64,000 nt of DNA, taken from positions 1,166,501 through 1,230,500 of the forward strand of contig NZ_CP110128.1 of NCBI RefSeq assembly GCF_028471945.1, read 5' to 3'. Below, one piece after another: positions 1 through 8,632 of the stretch. Position numbers and translations under genes: made by a program. Origin of the DNA: Pseudomonas sp. WJP1. Lineage in GTDB: Bacteria; Pseudomonadota; Gammaproteobacteria; Pseudomonadales; Pseudomonadaceae. The stretch's first letter is position 1; every line of letters starts with the position of its first letter. The notes under the pieces were generated by a model that searched no databases, had not been told where the DNA came from, and was given only the letters and a program-made list of their open reading frames with translations.

Positions 1-912
1 GTTCAGGGTCTGGCCGTTTTCCAGCTTCAGTTCGTAGCGGGTGGCGCTGCCCTGGTACTGGATGTCGTGCAGCAGGCCGCTGACTTCGATCTCGTGGCTG
101 GCCAGCGGACCTTCGGCGAAACGCACGTGTTCCGGGCGAATCGAGAACGGCTGCGGATTGCCGCTCAACTGCCGCGCCAGGTCACCGCGGATCACGTTGG
201 AAGTACCGACGAATTCGGCGACGAAGGTGGTTGCCGGTTTCATGTACAGGTTGCGCGGCGAATCGACCTGTTCGATGCGACCCTTGTTGAACACGGCGAC
301 GCGGTCGGACATCGACAGCGCTTCGGTCTGGTCGTGGGTGACGAAGATGAAGGTGATGCCGAGCTGGCGTTGCAGCTTCTTCAGTTCGCCTTGCATTTGC
401 TCGCGCAGCTTCAGGTCCAGTGCACCCAGCGGTTCGTCGAGCAACAGCACCCGCGGACGATTGACCAGGGCGCGGGCCAGGGCCACGCGTTGGCGCTGGC
501 CGCCGGAGAGTTGCACCGGCTTGCGCTCGCCGTAGCCGCCGAGGGCGACCATGTCGAGGGCTTCCTCGGCGCGCTTGAGGCGTTCGGCCTTGGCGACGCC
601 TTTGACTTTCAAGCCGTAGGCGACGTTGTCGCGAACGTTCATGTGCGGGAACAGCGCGTAATCCTGGAACACGGTGTTCACGTCACGCTGGTACGGCGGC
701 AGGCCGGCGGCCTCCTCGCCATGAATACGAATGGAACCCGCGCTCGGTTGTTCAAAACCGGCGATCAGGCGCAGGCAGGTGGTTTTGCCCGAGCCGGAAG
801 GCCCCAGCATGGAGAAAAACTCGCCGTCCTGGATGTCGATGGAAACCCGGTCAACGGCTTTCACTTCGCCGAACTGACGGGAAACGTTGGTGAACTGGAC
901 TGCAAGCGTCAT
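1..912 (-). CDS. ydcT: Polyamine ABC transporter ATP-binding protein (YdcT/PotA-like), 3' end cut by window edge
   Basis: This is the ATPase of an ABC importer, expected on the cytoplasmic face to power putrescine/spermidine-type uptake. It starts at the ATG complement at 910-912 (MTLAVQFTNVSRQFG) and reads through the left edge without a stop, so it is partial with about 304 residues visible. Walker A is GPSGSGKTT, the signature is LSGGQRQRVALARAL, Walker B is VLLLDEPLGALD, and the switch His lies in FVTHDQTEAL. A C-terminal TOBE-like part follows (IRPEHVRFA). It is the last visible gene of a minus-strand unit with the YdcS-like binding protein and PatD, which makes YdcT the best name; PotA is the family alternative. 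The permease genes would lie left of the window. A REPIN sits between it and the binding-protein gene. Confidence 0.85.
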   Translation of the reverse strand, partial: MTLAVQFTNVSRQFGEVKAVDRVSIDIQDGEFFSMLGPSGSGKTTCLRLIAGFEQPSAGSIRIHGEEAAGLPPYQRDVNTVFQDYALFPHMNVRDNVAYGLKVKGVAKAERLKRAEEALDMVALGGYGERKPVQLSGGQRQRVALARALVNRPRVLLLDEPLGALDLKLREQMQGELKKLQRQLGITFIFVTHDQTEALSMSDRVAVFNKGRIEQVDSPRNLYMKPATTFVAEFVGTSNVIRGDLARQLSGNPQPFSIRPEHVRFAEGPLASHEIEVSGLLHDIQYQGSATRYELKLENGQTLN

Positions 913-1027
913 GGTGCGGTGCTCCAAAAAGGCGAAGGCCGTCGCAGCGGCCCTGCCTGGACTTCTGAAAAACAGAACAGCTTTTATCGGTGGGCCGAGC
1001 ACGGTAGTGGCAACGGCGCTGATCAAC

Positions 1028-1120
1028 TGTAGGAGTGAGCCTGCTCGCGATGAGGGCAGAACAGTCAGTATCTCTGTCGACTGACACACCGCCATCGCGA
1101 GCAGGCTCGCTCCTACAGGG
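1028..1120. repeat. REPIN (inverted pair of REP sequences), GAGCCTGCTC class
   Basis: Two REP arms (tgtaggagtgagcctgctcg and its inverse cgagcaggctcgctcctaca) face each other around a spacer ending in tcgactgacacaccgcc. Its spacer resembles those of the copies at 18559, 21963 and 44011. It separates the binding-protein gene from the ATPase gene. Confidence 0.9.
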
Positions 1121-1129
1121 TGGGGCGGC

Positions 1130-2281
1130 TTACCTGCCGCCCATGATCGCGATGTAGTCCTGGGTCCAGCGGCTGTACGGCACGAACTTGCCGCCTTCAG
1201 CCTGCGGGGTTTTCCAGAAGGCGATCTTGTCGAAGTTGTCGAAACCGTTGGTCTTGCAGCCCTCGGCACCGAGCAATTCGCTCTCCTTGCACGCTGCCGG
1301 TACCGCTGGCAACGAACCGAACCACGCCGCCACGTCACCCTGGACTTTCGGTTGCAGCGACCAGTCCATCCACTTGTACGCACAGTTCGGATGCTTGGCG
1401 TCGGTGTGCAGCATGGTGGTGTCGGCCCATCCGGTGGCGCCTTCTTTCGGGATGGTCGAGGCGATCGGCTGTTTCTCGTTGACCAGGCCGTTGACCTGAT
1501 ACGGCCAGGCCCCGGACGCCACCACGCCTTCGTTCTTGAAGTCACTCATTTGCACGGTGGTGTCGTGCCAGTAGCGGTGGATCAACGGCTGTTGGGCGCG
1601 TAACAGATCGAGCACGGCCTTGTATTGCGCTTCGGTCAGTTCGTAGGGGTTCTGGATGCCCAGTTCCGGCTTGGTGGATTTCAGGTACAGCGCCGCGTCG
1701 GCGATGTAGATCGGGCCGTCATAGGCTTGCACGCGGCCCTTGTTCGGCTTGCCGTCCGGCAGGTTTTCGGCATTGAACAACACGCCCCAGCTGTCGGGTG
1801 CGGTCTTGAATACGTTGGTGTTGTACATCAACACGTTTGGACCCCATTGGTACGGGGTGCCGTAGGTCTGCTTGTTGACCACGTACCAGGGCGCATCCTT
1901 GAGGCGCGGGTCGAGGTTCTTCCAGTTCGGGATCAACGCCGTGTTGATCGGCTGCACCCGTTTGCCGACGATCAGGCGCAGGGAGGCGTCGCCGGACGCG
2001 GTCACAAGATCATAGCCACCCTTGGCCATCAGGCTGACCATCTCATCGGAGGTCGCTGCGGTTTTCACGTTGACCTTGCAACCGGTTTCCTTCTCAAAAC
2101 CGGTCACCCAGTCGTAGGCCTTGTCGCTTTCGCCACGTTCGATGTAACCGGGCCACGCCACGATATCCAGCTGGCCTTCGCCAGCGCCGACAGCCTTCAA
2201 CGGCTCGGCGGCGTGGACACTGACACTGGCCAGCAGCGCGGTGGTGATTGCACTGAGCAGTGCGGTCTTGTGCACGAACAT
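1130..2281 (-). CDS. ydcS: Periplasmic polyamine-binding protein, YdcS family
   Basis: A 383-residue extracytoplasmic solute-binding protein of the PotD/PotF/YdcS family. A Sec signal peptide covers roughly residues 1-24 and ends at VSVHA/AEP. The mature protein carries family blocks I recognise from E. coli YdcS, such as DIVAWPGYIERG near the start, TASGDASLRL, YGTPYQWGPN and the C-terminus SRWTQDYIAIMGGR. The length matches the usual ~381 residues. It would capture putrescine or a related polyamine in the periplasm and deliver it to the permease energised by the downstream ATPase. The gene lies 83 bp after patD on the same strand, so uptake and catabolism are probably co-transcribed. E. coli YdcS has also been reported to have polyhydroxybutyrate synthase activity; whether this protein does cannot be read from sequence. 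Confidence 0.88.
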   Translation of the reverse strand: MFVHKTALLSAITTALLASVSVHAAEPLKAVGAGEGQLDIVAWPGYIERGESDKAYDWVTGFEKETGCKVNVKTAATSDEMVSLMAKGGYDLVTASGDASLRLIVGKRVQPINTALIPNWKNLDPRLKDAPWYVVNKQTYGTPYQWGPNVLMYNTNVFKTAPDSWGVLFNAENLPDGKPNKGRVQAYDGPIYIADAALYLKSTKPELGIQNPYELTEAQYKAVLDLLRAQQPLIHRYWHDTTVQMSDFKNEGVVASGAWPYQVNGLVNEKQPIASTIPKEGATGWADTTMLHTDAKHPNCAYKWMDWSLQPKVQGDVAAWFGSLPAVPAACKESELLGAEGCKTNGFDNFDKIAFWKTPQAEGGKFVPYSRWTQDYIAIMGGR

Positions 2282-2364
2282 GGGATTTCCCTCTTCTTCA
2301 AATTATGGTCGGGGCAGTAGTGAACGTGGTGAAGCATGCCGTTAGCGGCTTGTTATTAGCGTAG

Positions 2365-3852
2365 TCAGAGATGCTGCCCGTGGCGTGCCATGATGTGCCG
2401 CACCACGCTGTAGTCCTGGAGCGAGTCGCTGGACAGGTCCTTGCCGTAACCCGAACGCTTGAGCCCGCCGTGGGGCATCTCGCTGACCAGCATGAAATGG
2501 CTGTTGATCCAGGTGCAGCCGTACTGCAACCGCGCGGCAACCTGCATCGCCTTGTCGAGGTTCTGCGTCCAGACCGACGAGGCCAGGCCGTATTCCGAAT
2601 CGTTGGCCCAGTCCACCGCCTGTTCCAACTGGTCGAATCGGGTCACGGTGACCACCGGCCCGAACACTTCGCGCTGGACGATTTCATCGCCTTGCTTGCA
2701 ACCGGCGAGCAGGGTCGGCTGGTAATAGAAGCCGGCTCCGGAGTGCACCGCCGCACCGGTCACCCGTTCGATATGCGGCTGGCCGAGGGCGCGTTCGACG
2801 AAACTGGCCACGCGGTCGCGCTGGCGGGTGCTGATCAGCGGGCCGATCTCGTTGTCGGCATCGCGTTTGCCGGCGAACCGCAGGCTGCTGACCGCCGCAC
2901 CGAGTTCGGCCACCAGGCGGTCGTGAATGCCGGCCTGGGCATACACCCGGCAAGCGGCGGTGCAGTCCTGGCCGGCGTTGTAATAGCCGTAGGTGCGCAC
3001 GCCTTCGACCACCGCTTGAATGTCGGCATCGTTGCAGACGATCACCGGTGCCTTGCCGCCCAGTTCGAGGTGCGTGCGCTTGAGGGTCTTCGCCGCAGCC
3101 TGGAGGATTTTCTGCCCGGTGACGATATCGCCGGTCAGCGACACCATGCGCACCTTGGGATGGCTGACCAGATGACTGCCGACGCCTTCGCCGCCACCGC
3201 AAACAATGTTGATCACGCCGGGCGGCAGGATTTCCGCCAGCGCCGGGGCCAACGCCAGGATCGACAGGGGCGTGTGCTCCGAGGGCTTGAACACCAGGGT
3301 GTTGCCGGCGGCGAGGGCGGGGGCGATTTTCCACGCCGCCATCATGATCGGGTAATTCCACGGCGCAATCGATGCGACCACGCCAATCGGATCCCGCCGC
3401 ACCATGCTGGTGTAGCCCGGCAGGTATTCGCCGCTGAGCTGGCCGGTCTGGCAGCGCACGGCGCCGGCGAAAAAGCGGAACACATCCACCGTGGCGCTCA
3501 GGTCGTCCTGACGGGCCAGGTGCAACGGCTTGCCGCAGTTCAGGGATTCGAGGCGGGCGAGCAGGTTGGCGTTATTTTCGATGGCGTTGGCGATATCGAG
3601 CAACAGGTTCGAGCGCTGCTGCGGCGTGGTCCGCGACCAGCCGGCAAAGGCGCGGTGCGCGGCGAGGATGGCGGCTTCGACTTGTTCGGTGCTGGCTTCG
3701 GCAATGTGCGTCAACACTTCGCCTGTGGCCGGGTTGAGGATTGCCTCGACACGGCCTTGCCCTGCGACTAATTCACCTTCGATCAACAATGCGGTGAACA
3801 ATGGGGTCTGTGCGTCAGCCATTCTTCGGGTTCTCTTTTCTTGTGTGGCCAT
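2365..3852 (-). CDS. patD: Gamma-aminobutyraldehyde dehydrogenase (PatD/YdcW)
   Basis: An NAD-dependent aldehyde dehydrogenase of 495 residues that oxidises 4-aminobutanal to GABA in putrescine degradation. The sequence follows E. coli PatD closely: [32 protein letters not shown], the cofactor-loop region [20 protein letters not shown] with the general-base Glu, [15 protein letters not shown] with the catalytic Cys, and the C-terminal [15 protein letters not shown]. The annotated start gives about 20 residues more than PatD; a second ATG at 3822 (MADAQTPLF) is an equally good start and closer to family length. It lies between a LysR regulator and the binding-protein gene, all on the minus strand. 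In E. coli patD is the last gene of the ydcSTUVW operon, whereas here it precedes the transporter genes. Confidence 0.92.
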   Translation of the reverse strand: MATQEKRTRRMADAQTPLFTALLIEGELVAGQGRVEAILNPATGEVLTHIAEASTEQVEAAILAAHRAFAGWSRTTPQQRSNLLLDIANAIENNANLLARLESLNCGKPLHLARQDDLSATVDVFRFFAGAVRCQTGQLSGEYLPGYTSMVRRDPIGVVASIAPWNYPIMMAAWKIAPALAAGNTLVFKPSEHTPLSILALAPALAEILPPGVINIVCGGGEGVGSHLVSHPKVRMVSLTGDIVTGQKILQAAAKTLKRTHLELGGKAPVIVCNDADIQAVVEGVRTYGYYNAGQDCTAACRVYAQAGIHDRLVAELGAAVSSLRFAGKRDADNEIGPLISTRQRDRVASFVERALGQPHIERVTGAAVHSGAGFYYQPTLLAGCKQGDEIVQREVFGPVVTVTRFDQLEQAVDWANDSEYGLASSVWTQNLDKAMQVAARLQYGCTWINSHFMLVSEMPHGGLKRSGYGKDLSSDSLQDYSVVRHIMARHGQHL

Positions 3853-3953
3853 GCTGCTCCCTGTGACCGGGGCTGGCCGTCTTATATAGATACGACAAGA
3901 CTAGTGCGCAGACCCGAGGTCGACAAATTCTAAATACTGAAGGTGGCGTTCGA

Positions 3954-4868
3954 TTAAATAGATGGCTTGCGTCCGCCGTGGGGCTGCTCGCGGGCGACGG
4001 TCAGGAACGGGTCGACCAGTGCCGGACGCGCCGTACCGCGGCGCCAGGCCAGGCCGACATCGAGGGTCTGGCTCAGGTCGGCAATCGGCCTCGCTTCGAT
4101 GATGTCGCCCTCCAGCGACCAAGGGCGATACGTCATGTCGGGCTGGATCGACACGCCCAGGCCGGCCGCCACCAGGCTGCGCACCGCTTCGGTCGAGGCG
4201 GTGCGCAGGGTGATGCGTGGTTGCAGGGAGGCGGCCGTCCACATGCGTTGGGCGTTGCGGTCCATTTCATCGACGTTCAATTGAATCAGCGGCTCGCGGG
4301 CCACGTCAGCGAGGTTGATGCTGTCGTGTTCCAGCAGCGGATGCTGGGCTGGCAACCACAGTCGATGGGGCGAATGGGTCAGCACTTCGGTCTGCAAGGC
4401 GTGGCGGTCTTCGAGGTTGGAGAGGATCAATACGCCGACATCGATCTCGCCGCTGACCAGCAAGTGTTCGATGTACGGGCGCTCGTCTTCCATCACACGG
4501 ATTTCGACGTTGGGGTAGGCACGCTGGAAGCGCGTAAGCAGGTCCGCCAGGTAATAACCGGCCACCAGGCTGGTCACTCCGACGATCAATTGCCCGGCCA
4601 CCTGGTCGGTGCTTTGTTGCAGGCTGCGCTTGGCGTTGTCCACGGTGGCCAGGATCAAATGCGCCTGGCGCAGGAACTGATGCCCCTGATGGGTCAGGGT
4701 CATGCCCTTGGCGTGGCGATTGAACAGGCCGACGCCGATTTCCTGTTCGAGCTGCTGGATCGCCAGGGTCAGGGTGGATTGGGAAATGAATGCGGTTTGC
4801 GCGGCGGCGGAGATCGAGCCGGTCTCGGCCACCGCAATGAAATGACGGATTTGACGCAGGGTCATCAT
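3954..4868 (-). CDS. LysR-family transcriptional regulator, likely controls the patD-ydcS unit
   Basis: A 304-residue LysR-type regulator. The N-terminal winged helix-turn-helix (about residues 3-60) reads TLRQIRHFIAVAETGSISAA, then QSTLTLAIQQLEQEIG, and is followed by a linker helix and a periplasmic-binding-protein-like effector domain (about 92-295, beginning GQLIVGVTSLVAGYYLAD). The start ATG has a second ATG directly after it (MMTLRQ), so the true start may be one codon later. It is encoded on the same strand, 101 bp upstream of patD, so it probably regulates putrescine uptake and catabolism. The inducer is not evident. LysR regulators are usually divergent from their targets, so the co-directional layout means the control link rests on proximity alone. 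Confidence 0.85.
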   Translation of the reverse strand: MMTLRQIRHFIAVAETGSISAAAQTAFISQSTLTLAIQQLEQEIGVGLFNRHAKGMTLTHQGHQFLRQAHLILATVDNAKRSLQQSTDQVAGQLIVGVTSLVAGYYLADLLTRFQRAYPNVEIRVMEDERPYIEHLLVSGEIDVGVLILSNLEDRHALQTEVLTHSPHRLWLPAQHPLLEHDSINLADVAREPLIQLNVDEMDRNAQRMWTAASLQPRITLRTASTEAVRSLVAAGLGVSIQPDMTYRPWSLEGDIIEARPIADLSQTLDVGLAWRRGTARPALVDPFLTVAREQPHGGRKPSI

Positions 4869-5024
4869 GAGGCCGTACCGGGTGGGCGGTTTTATAGATT
4901 TTTTTGAGTGTATATCTTTTTTTTCGATGGAGTGGCTGGGCCGTAGTGTTGGGCAAGCTAATCATTTGCTTTTTTTTGCCGACTACTCTTGGGACTTCAC
5001 AATCTTTGAACTGGGAGGGGCGGG

Positions 5025-5366
5025 ATGAGTATCAGGAAAATGTCGCTGGCATTGGGACTGTCACTTGGCCTGGCAGGAAGTTGCCTTGCGTCTGCACCGA
5101 TAATCCATTTCCAGGGTGCAATAGTGGAGGCGCCATGCAAAGTCTCTGTTACCGGCCAGGGTCTTGCGTTGCGTGGCTGTCCGGGGAGCGCGCAAGGAGA
5201 CCTGATCAGTGCGCGAAGCATGGAGCCAGTGTTGACTGTCAGTTCGCTCGACTCACCAGCCGTCCCGGCCCGATTGCTGATCAATGACGGGCAGTACAGG
5301 TTGGTGGACGCTGCATCCAGACCGATCACTTCGGGCAACTATCGGATAACCCTGGCGTATCCCTGA
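5025..5366 (+). CDS. Small secreted type 1 fimbrillin-like protein, orphan
   Basis: A 113-residue protein with a strong ribosome-binding site (gggaggggcggg) just before the ATG. Residues 1-22 form a signal peptide ending LAGSCLASA. The mature start IHFQGAIVEAPCKVS is the typical opening of type 1 pilin subunits (F-x-G-x-I-V-x-x-x-C), and a second Cys follows (LRGCPG), giving the usual pilin disulfide. It ends NYRITLAYP, resembling the final beta-strand of pilins with its near-terminal Tyr. At about 90 mature residues it is shorter than the usual 150-160, and no chaperone or usher gene lies nearby. It may be a solitary periplasmic fimbrillin-fold protein or a minor subunit served in trans. Its function is not known. 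Confidence 0.7.
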   Translation: MSIRKMSLALGLSLGLAGSCLASAPIIHFQGAIVEAPCKVSVTGQGLALRGCPGSAQGDLISARSMEPVLTVSSLDSPAVPARLLINDGQYRLVDAASRPITSGNYRITLAYP

Positions 5367-5494
5367 GTATCACTGCCCCCGGGAATCTGCCGCCCCAGCA
5401 ACATCTGGAAGCAAACCCGCCGGGAGTCGTCGGGCACTTTCGATCTAGTCTGATGGCCTTAGTGTGCGGTTGAACCCTTTTGTGGAGGCGAAAA

Positions 5495-6178
5495 ATGATC
5501 ACCCGTGGATTGCTCGACCAGCTGCTCAAGTCGGGCCAGGATTTGTTGCAAAAAAACGCCGGCGCGACGCAGAACAAGGGGGCGGGCAGTGGCATCGGCA
5601 GCCTGCTCTCCGGTGCGGGCGGCGGTGCCTTGGCGGCCGGGGCGATGGGCCTGCTGATGGGTAGCAAGAAAGCGCGCAAGGTTGGGGGCAAGGTCGCGGT
5701 GTATGGCGGCCTCGCCGCATTGGGCGTGCTGGCCTACAAGGCCTACGGCAACTGGCAGGCCCAGCAGGGCACGGCCCAAAGGACCGAGCCGCAAACCCTC
5801 GATCGCTTGCCGACGGCGCAAGCCGAGCAGCACAGCCAGGCGATTCTCAAGGCCCTGGTGGCCGCGGCCAAGGCTGACGGTCATATCGACGCGCGCGAAC
5901 GCGAGCTGATCGAAGGCGAGTTCAGCAAGCTCGACAACGATCAGGAGCTGCAACACTGGCTGCACGCCGAACTGAACAAGCCGCTGGATCCGAGCGATGT
6001 GGCCCGTTCCGCCAGCACCCCGGAAATGGCTGCCGAAATGTATATCGCCAGTGTGATGCTGGTGGATGAGGAGAGCTTCATGGAGAAGTCCTACCTCGAT
6101 GAACTGGCGCGGCAACTCAAGCTGGAACCGGGGTTGAAGGCTGAATTGGAAAATCAGGTGAGGCTGGCAGCGGTGTAA
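5495..6178 (+). CDS. DUF533 / TerB-like inner-membrane protein (YebE family)
   Basis: A 227-residue protein. I chose the ATG at 5495 (MITRGLLDQLL), which follows the ribosome-binding site tggaggcg. The N-terminus is Gly/Ala rich (GIGSLLSGAGGGALAAGAMG) with a probable membrane segment near KVAVYGGLAALGVLAYKAYG (about residues 70-90). The C-terminal half is a TerB-like helical domain with an acidic motif (LVAAAKADGHIDARERELIE) of the kind proposed to bind metal. The family includes E. coli YebE, whose role is unclear. No operon partner is evident: the gene stands alone, with a REPIN following 12 bp after the stop. Confidence 0.8.
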   Translation: MITRGLLDQLLKSGQDLLQKNAGATQNKGAGSGIGSLLSGAGGGALAAGAMGLLMGSKKARKVGGKVAVYGGLAALGVLAYKAYGNWQAQQGTAQRTEPQTLDRLPTAQAEQHSQAILKALVAAAKADGHIDARERELIEGEFSKLDNDQELQHWLHAELNKPLDPSDVARSASTPEMAAEMYIASVMLVDEESFMEKSYLDELARQLKLEPGLKAELENQVRLAAV

Positions 6179-6189
6179 GACTTCAGGCC

Positions 6190-6258
6190 GCCTTCGCGGG
6201 CAAGCCACGCTCCTACGGATATCACCAGCCTGTAGGAGCGTGGCTTGCCCGCGAAAGC
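6190..6258. repeat. REPIN, compact outward type, GCGGGCAAGCC class
   Basis: Arms ccttcgcgggcaagccacgc and gcgtggcttgcccgcgaaag face each other with the tctacagg-type ends in the middle, giving a ~70 bp element. It has the same compact layout as the copies at 28491, 32931 and 50392. Confidence 0.88.
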
Positions 6259-6473
6259 GTATTCAGCATCGCCGCCCCACTCAATGACCAATCCACGGTC
6301 CTTTTCCTGCGAAATGCCACTGGCACACTTCCCGAGCAATGTCGGAAAATCCCCACCCAAAAGCCCATCCCGGATTTTTCCGCGGGATGAGAAGTGGTGC
6401 GCAACCGTCTTATAAATGAAACAGCGCCCTCGGCTATACTCCCCGCATTTCGAAATGCCCCCGAGGACTGACT

Positions 6474-8096
6474 GTGAAGAACTGGACGTTGCGCCAACGC
6501 ATTTTGGCGAGCTTTGCGGTAATTATCGCCATCATGTTGCTGATGGTGGTCGTCTCGTATTCGCGGTTGTTGAAGATCGAGACCAGCGAAGCCAGCGTTC
6601 GTGAGGATGCGCTGCCGGGCTTGTATTACAGCTCGATGGTTCGCGGCGCCTGGTCCGACAGTTATTTGCGGATGCTGGAAATGCTGGGGCTGGAACAGGG
6701 GCAGGGCTTCACCGCCAAGGACGCAGCGGACTTCAATGGCTTCTCCACGCGCCTGCAAGAGCAGATGGAGCTTTATCGCGCGACGGTCACGACGGATGAA
6801 GACAAGGTCGAGTATGCCGCGTTTGAAAAATTCCACGCCGACTACCACCGGATCCTGCTTGCCGTTACCGACTTGCATAAACGCAATCAGGACGCCGACG
6901 CCATCAGGATGTTCAACGAGGAGCTGACCCCTGTCTGGACAGCGGGTCGAATGAAGCTCAGTGATATTCTGCGCCATAACAAGGCAGTGGCAGACCAGGC
7001 TGTGGCGGCCATCGACGATGCGGTGCTCACCGCCAAGATCATCATGGGCATTTCCCTGGTGTTCGCCGTATTGGCCGCCGGCCTTTGCGGCCTGCTGTTG
7101 ATGCGCGCCATCATGGCGCCGATGAATCGTATCGTTAATATCCTCGAAATCATGCGCACGGGCGACCTGAGCTCGCGTCTCAATCTTGAGCGCAAGGACG
7201 AATTCGGTGCCGTGGAAACCGGCTTCAACGACATGATGACCGAGCTGACCTCCTTGGTGTCCCAGGCCCAGCGCTCGTCGGTGCAAGTGACCACATCGGT
7301 CACCGAGATCGCCGCAACGTCCAAGCAACAGCAAGCCACCGCCACCGAAACGGCGGCCACCACCACTGAAATCGGCGCGACTTCCCGGGAAATCGCCGCC
7401 ACCTCCCGTGACCTGGTACGCACCATGACCGAAGTGTCCACCGCCGCCGACCAGGCCTCGGTCGCCGCCGGTTCCGGGCAACAGGGCCTGGCGCGCATGG
7501 AAGAGACCATGCATTCGGTGATGGGCGCGGCCGACCTGGTCAACGCCAAGCTGGCGATCCTCAACGAGAAGGCCGGCAACATCAACCAGGTGGTGGTGAC
7601 CATCGTCAAGGTTGCCGACCAGACCAACCTGTTGTCGCTCAACGCGGCGATCGAAGCCGAGAAGGCTGGCGAATACGGTCGCGGTTTTGCCGTGGTCGCC
7701 ACCGAAGTCAGGCGCCTGGCAGACCAGACCGCCGTCGCCACCTACGACATTGAACAGATGGTGCGCGAGATTCAATCGGCGGTGTCGGCCGGTGTAATGG
7801 GCATGGACAAGTTCTCCGAGGAAGTGCGCCGCGGCATGTTCGAGGTGCAGCAGGTCGGCGAGCAGTTGTCGCAGATCATCCATCAGGTCCAGGCGCTGGC
7901 GCCGCGGGTGTTGATGGTCAATGAAGGCATGCAGGCCCAGGCCACTGGTGCCGAGCAGATCAACCACGCGCTGGTGCAGTTGGGCGATGCCAGCAGCCAG
8001 ACCGTCGAATCCCTGCGCCAGGCCAGTTTTGCCATCGACGAGCTGAGCCAGGTGGCCGTAGGGCTGCGCAGCGGCGTCTCGCGATTCAAAGTCTGA
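6474..8096 (+). CDS. wspA: WspA, membrane chemoreceptor of the Wsp surface-sensing system
   Basis: A 540-residue methyl-accepting chemotaxis protein and the input of the Wsp pathway, which senses surface contact or envelope perturbation. The first membrane helix is about residues 9-31 ([20 protein letters not shown]), a four-helix-bundle periplasmic part runs to about 187, and the second helix ([19 protein letters not shown]) is followed by a HAMP domain. The cytoplasmic signalling hairpin tip lies near residue 382 ([20 protein letters not shown]). An Ala/Thr-rich stretch ([20 protein letters not shown]) holds likely methylation sites. It opens a seven-gene operon and its stop overlaps the wspB start (TGATG). 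A candidate -10 (tatact, 6435-6440) lies 34 bp upstream, with no clear -35. Confidence 0.95.
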   Translation: MKNWTLRQRILASFAVIIAIMLLMVVVSYSRLLKIETSEASVREDALPGLYYSSMVRGAWSDSYLRMLEMLGLEQGQGFTAKDAADFNGFSTRLQEQMELYRATVTTDEDKVEYAAFEKFHADYHRILLAVTDLHKRNQDADAIRMFNEELTPVWTAGRMKLSDILRHNKAVADQAVAAIDDAVLTAKIIMGISLVFAVLAAGLCGLLLMRAIMAPMNRIVNILEIMRTGDLSSRLNLERKDEFGAVETGFNDMMTELTSLVSQAQRSSVQVTTSVTEIAATSKQQQATATETAATTTEIGATSREIAATSRDLVRTMTEVSTAADQASVAAGSGQQGLARMEETMHSVMGAADLVNAKLAILNEKAGNINQVVVTIVKVADQTNLLSLNAAIEAEKAGEYGRGFAVVATEVRRLADQTAVATYDIEQMVREIQSAVSAGVMGMDKFSEEVRRGMFEVQQVGEQLSQIIHQVQALAPRVLMVNEGMQAQATGAEQINHALVQLGDASSQTVESLRQASFAIDELSQVAVGLRSGVSRFKV

Positions 8097-8632
8097 TGAG
8101 CGAACTCACGGCCAAGCGCACTGCCGTGAAGCAGGCGGCGCATGCGTTGTTCCTGGTGTTTCGCATCGGTCACGAGCGGTATGCCTTGCAGGCGATCGAG
8201 GTGGCGGAAGTGCTGCCGCGCCTGCCATTGAAGCCGATTGCCCAGGCGCCGCACTGGGTCGCCGGGGTATTGGCCTATCGCGGCGCGGTGGTGCCGGTCA
8301 TCGACCTCAGCGCATTGACCTTTGGTACGCCCGCGCAGGCGCGCACCAGCACCCGGCTGGTGCTGGTGCATTACCGCCCGGATGCAACCGCCGAGGCGCA
8401 ATTGCTCGGGTTGATTCTGGAACGGGCTACCGACACCTTGCGTTGCAATCCGGCCGATTTTCAGCCCTATGGCCTGGACAACCCCCAGGCGCCGTACCTG
8501 GGGCCCGTGCGTGAAGATGCCCAGGGTTTGTTGCAATGGGTGCGGGTGGCCGATCTGCTGGACGATCAGGTGCGCGCGCTGTTGTACCCCACGCCACCCC
8601 TGGACCCGGCATCGCTGGAGCAGTGGCAATGA
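8096..8632 (+). CDS. wspB: WspB, CheW-like coupling protein
   Basis: A 178-residue single CheW domain (about residues 15-160) with the usual family cues: LFLVFRIGHERYALQAIEV at the start, then WVAGVLAYRGAVVPVIDL in the core. CheW proteins link chemoreceptor hairpins to the CheA kinase, here WspA to WspE. The ATG shares bases with the wspA stop and its own stop overlaps the wspC ATG (ATGA), so translation is probably coupled. It is the first of two CheW-type proteins in the operon, the other being WspD. Its name comes from operon order, since CheW sequences alone do not tell paralogs apart. Confidence 0.93.
   Translation: MSELTAKRTAVKQAAHALFLVFRIGHERYALQAIEVAEVLPRLPLKPIAQAPHWVAGVLAYRGAVVPVIDLSALTFGTPAQARTSTRLVLVHYRPDATAEAQLLGLILERATDTLRCNPADFQPYGLDNPQAPYLGPVREDAQGLLQWVRVADLLDDQVRALLYPTPPLDPASLEQWQ

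Noticed and set aside
67..1032. A 321-codon plus-strand frame over the ABC ATPase
   Set aside because: The minus strand encodes Walker A, signature and Walker B motifs; the plus-strand product has none.
6222..7967. A 581-codon open frame antisense to wspA
   Set aside because: It lies entirely over a gene with full domain evidence, its translation is His/Gly/Arg-rich shadow sequence, and GC-rich third positions make such antisense frames common here.
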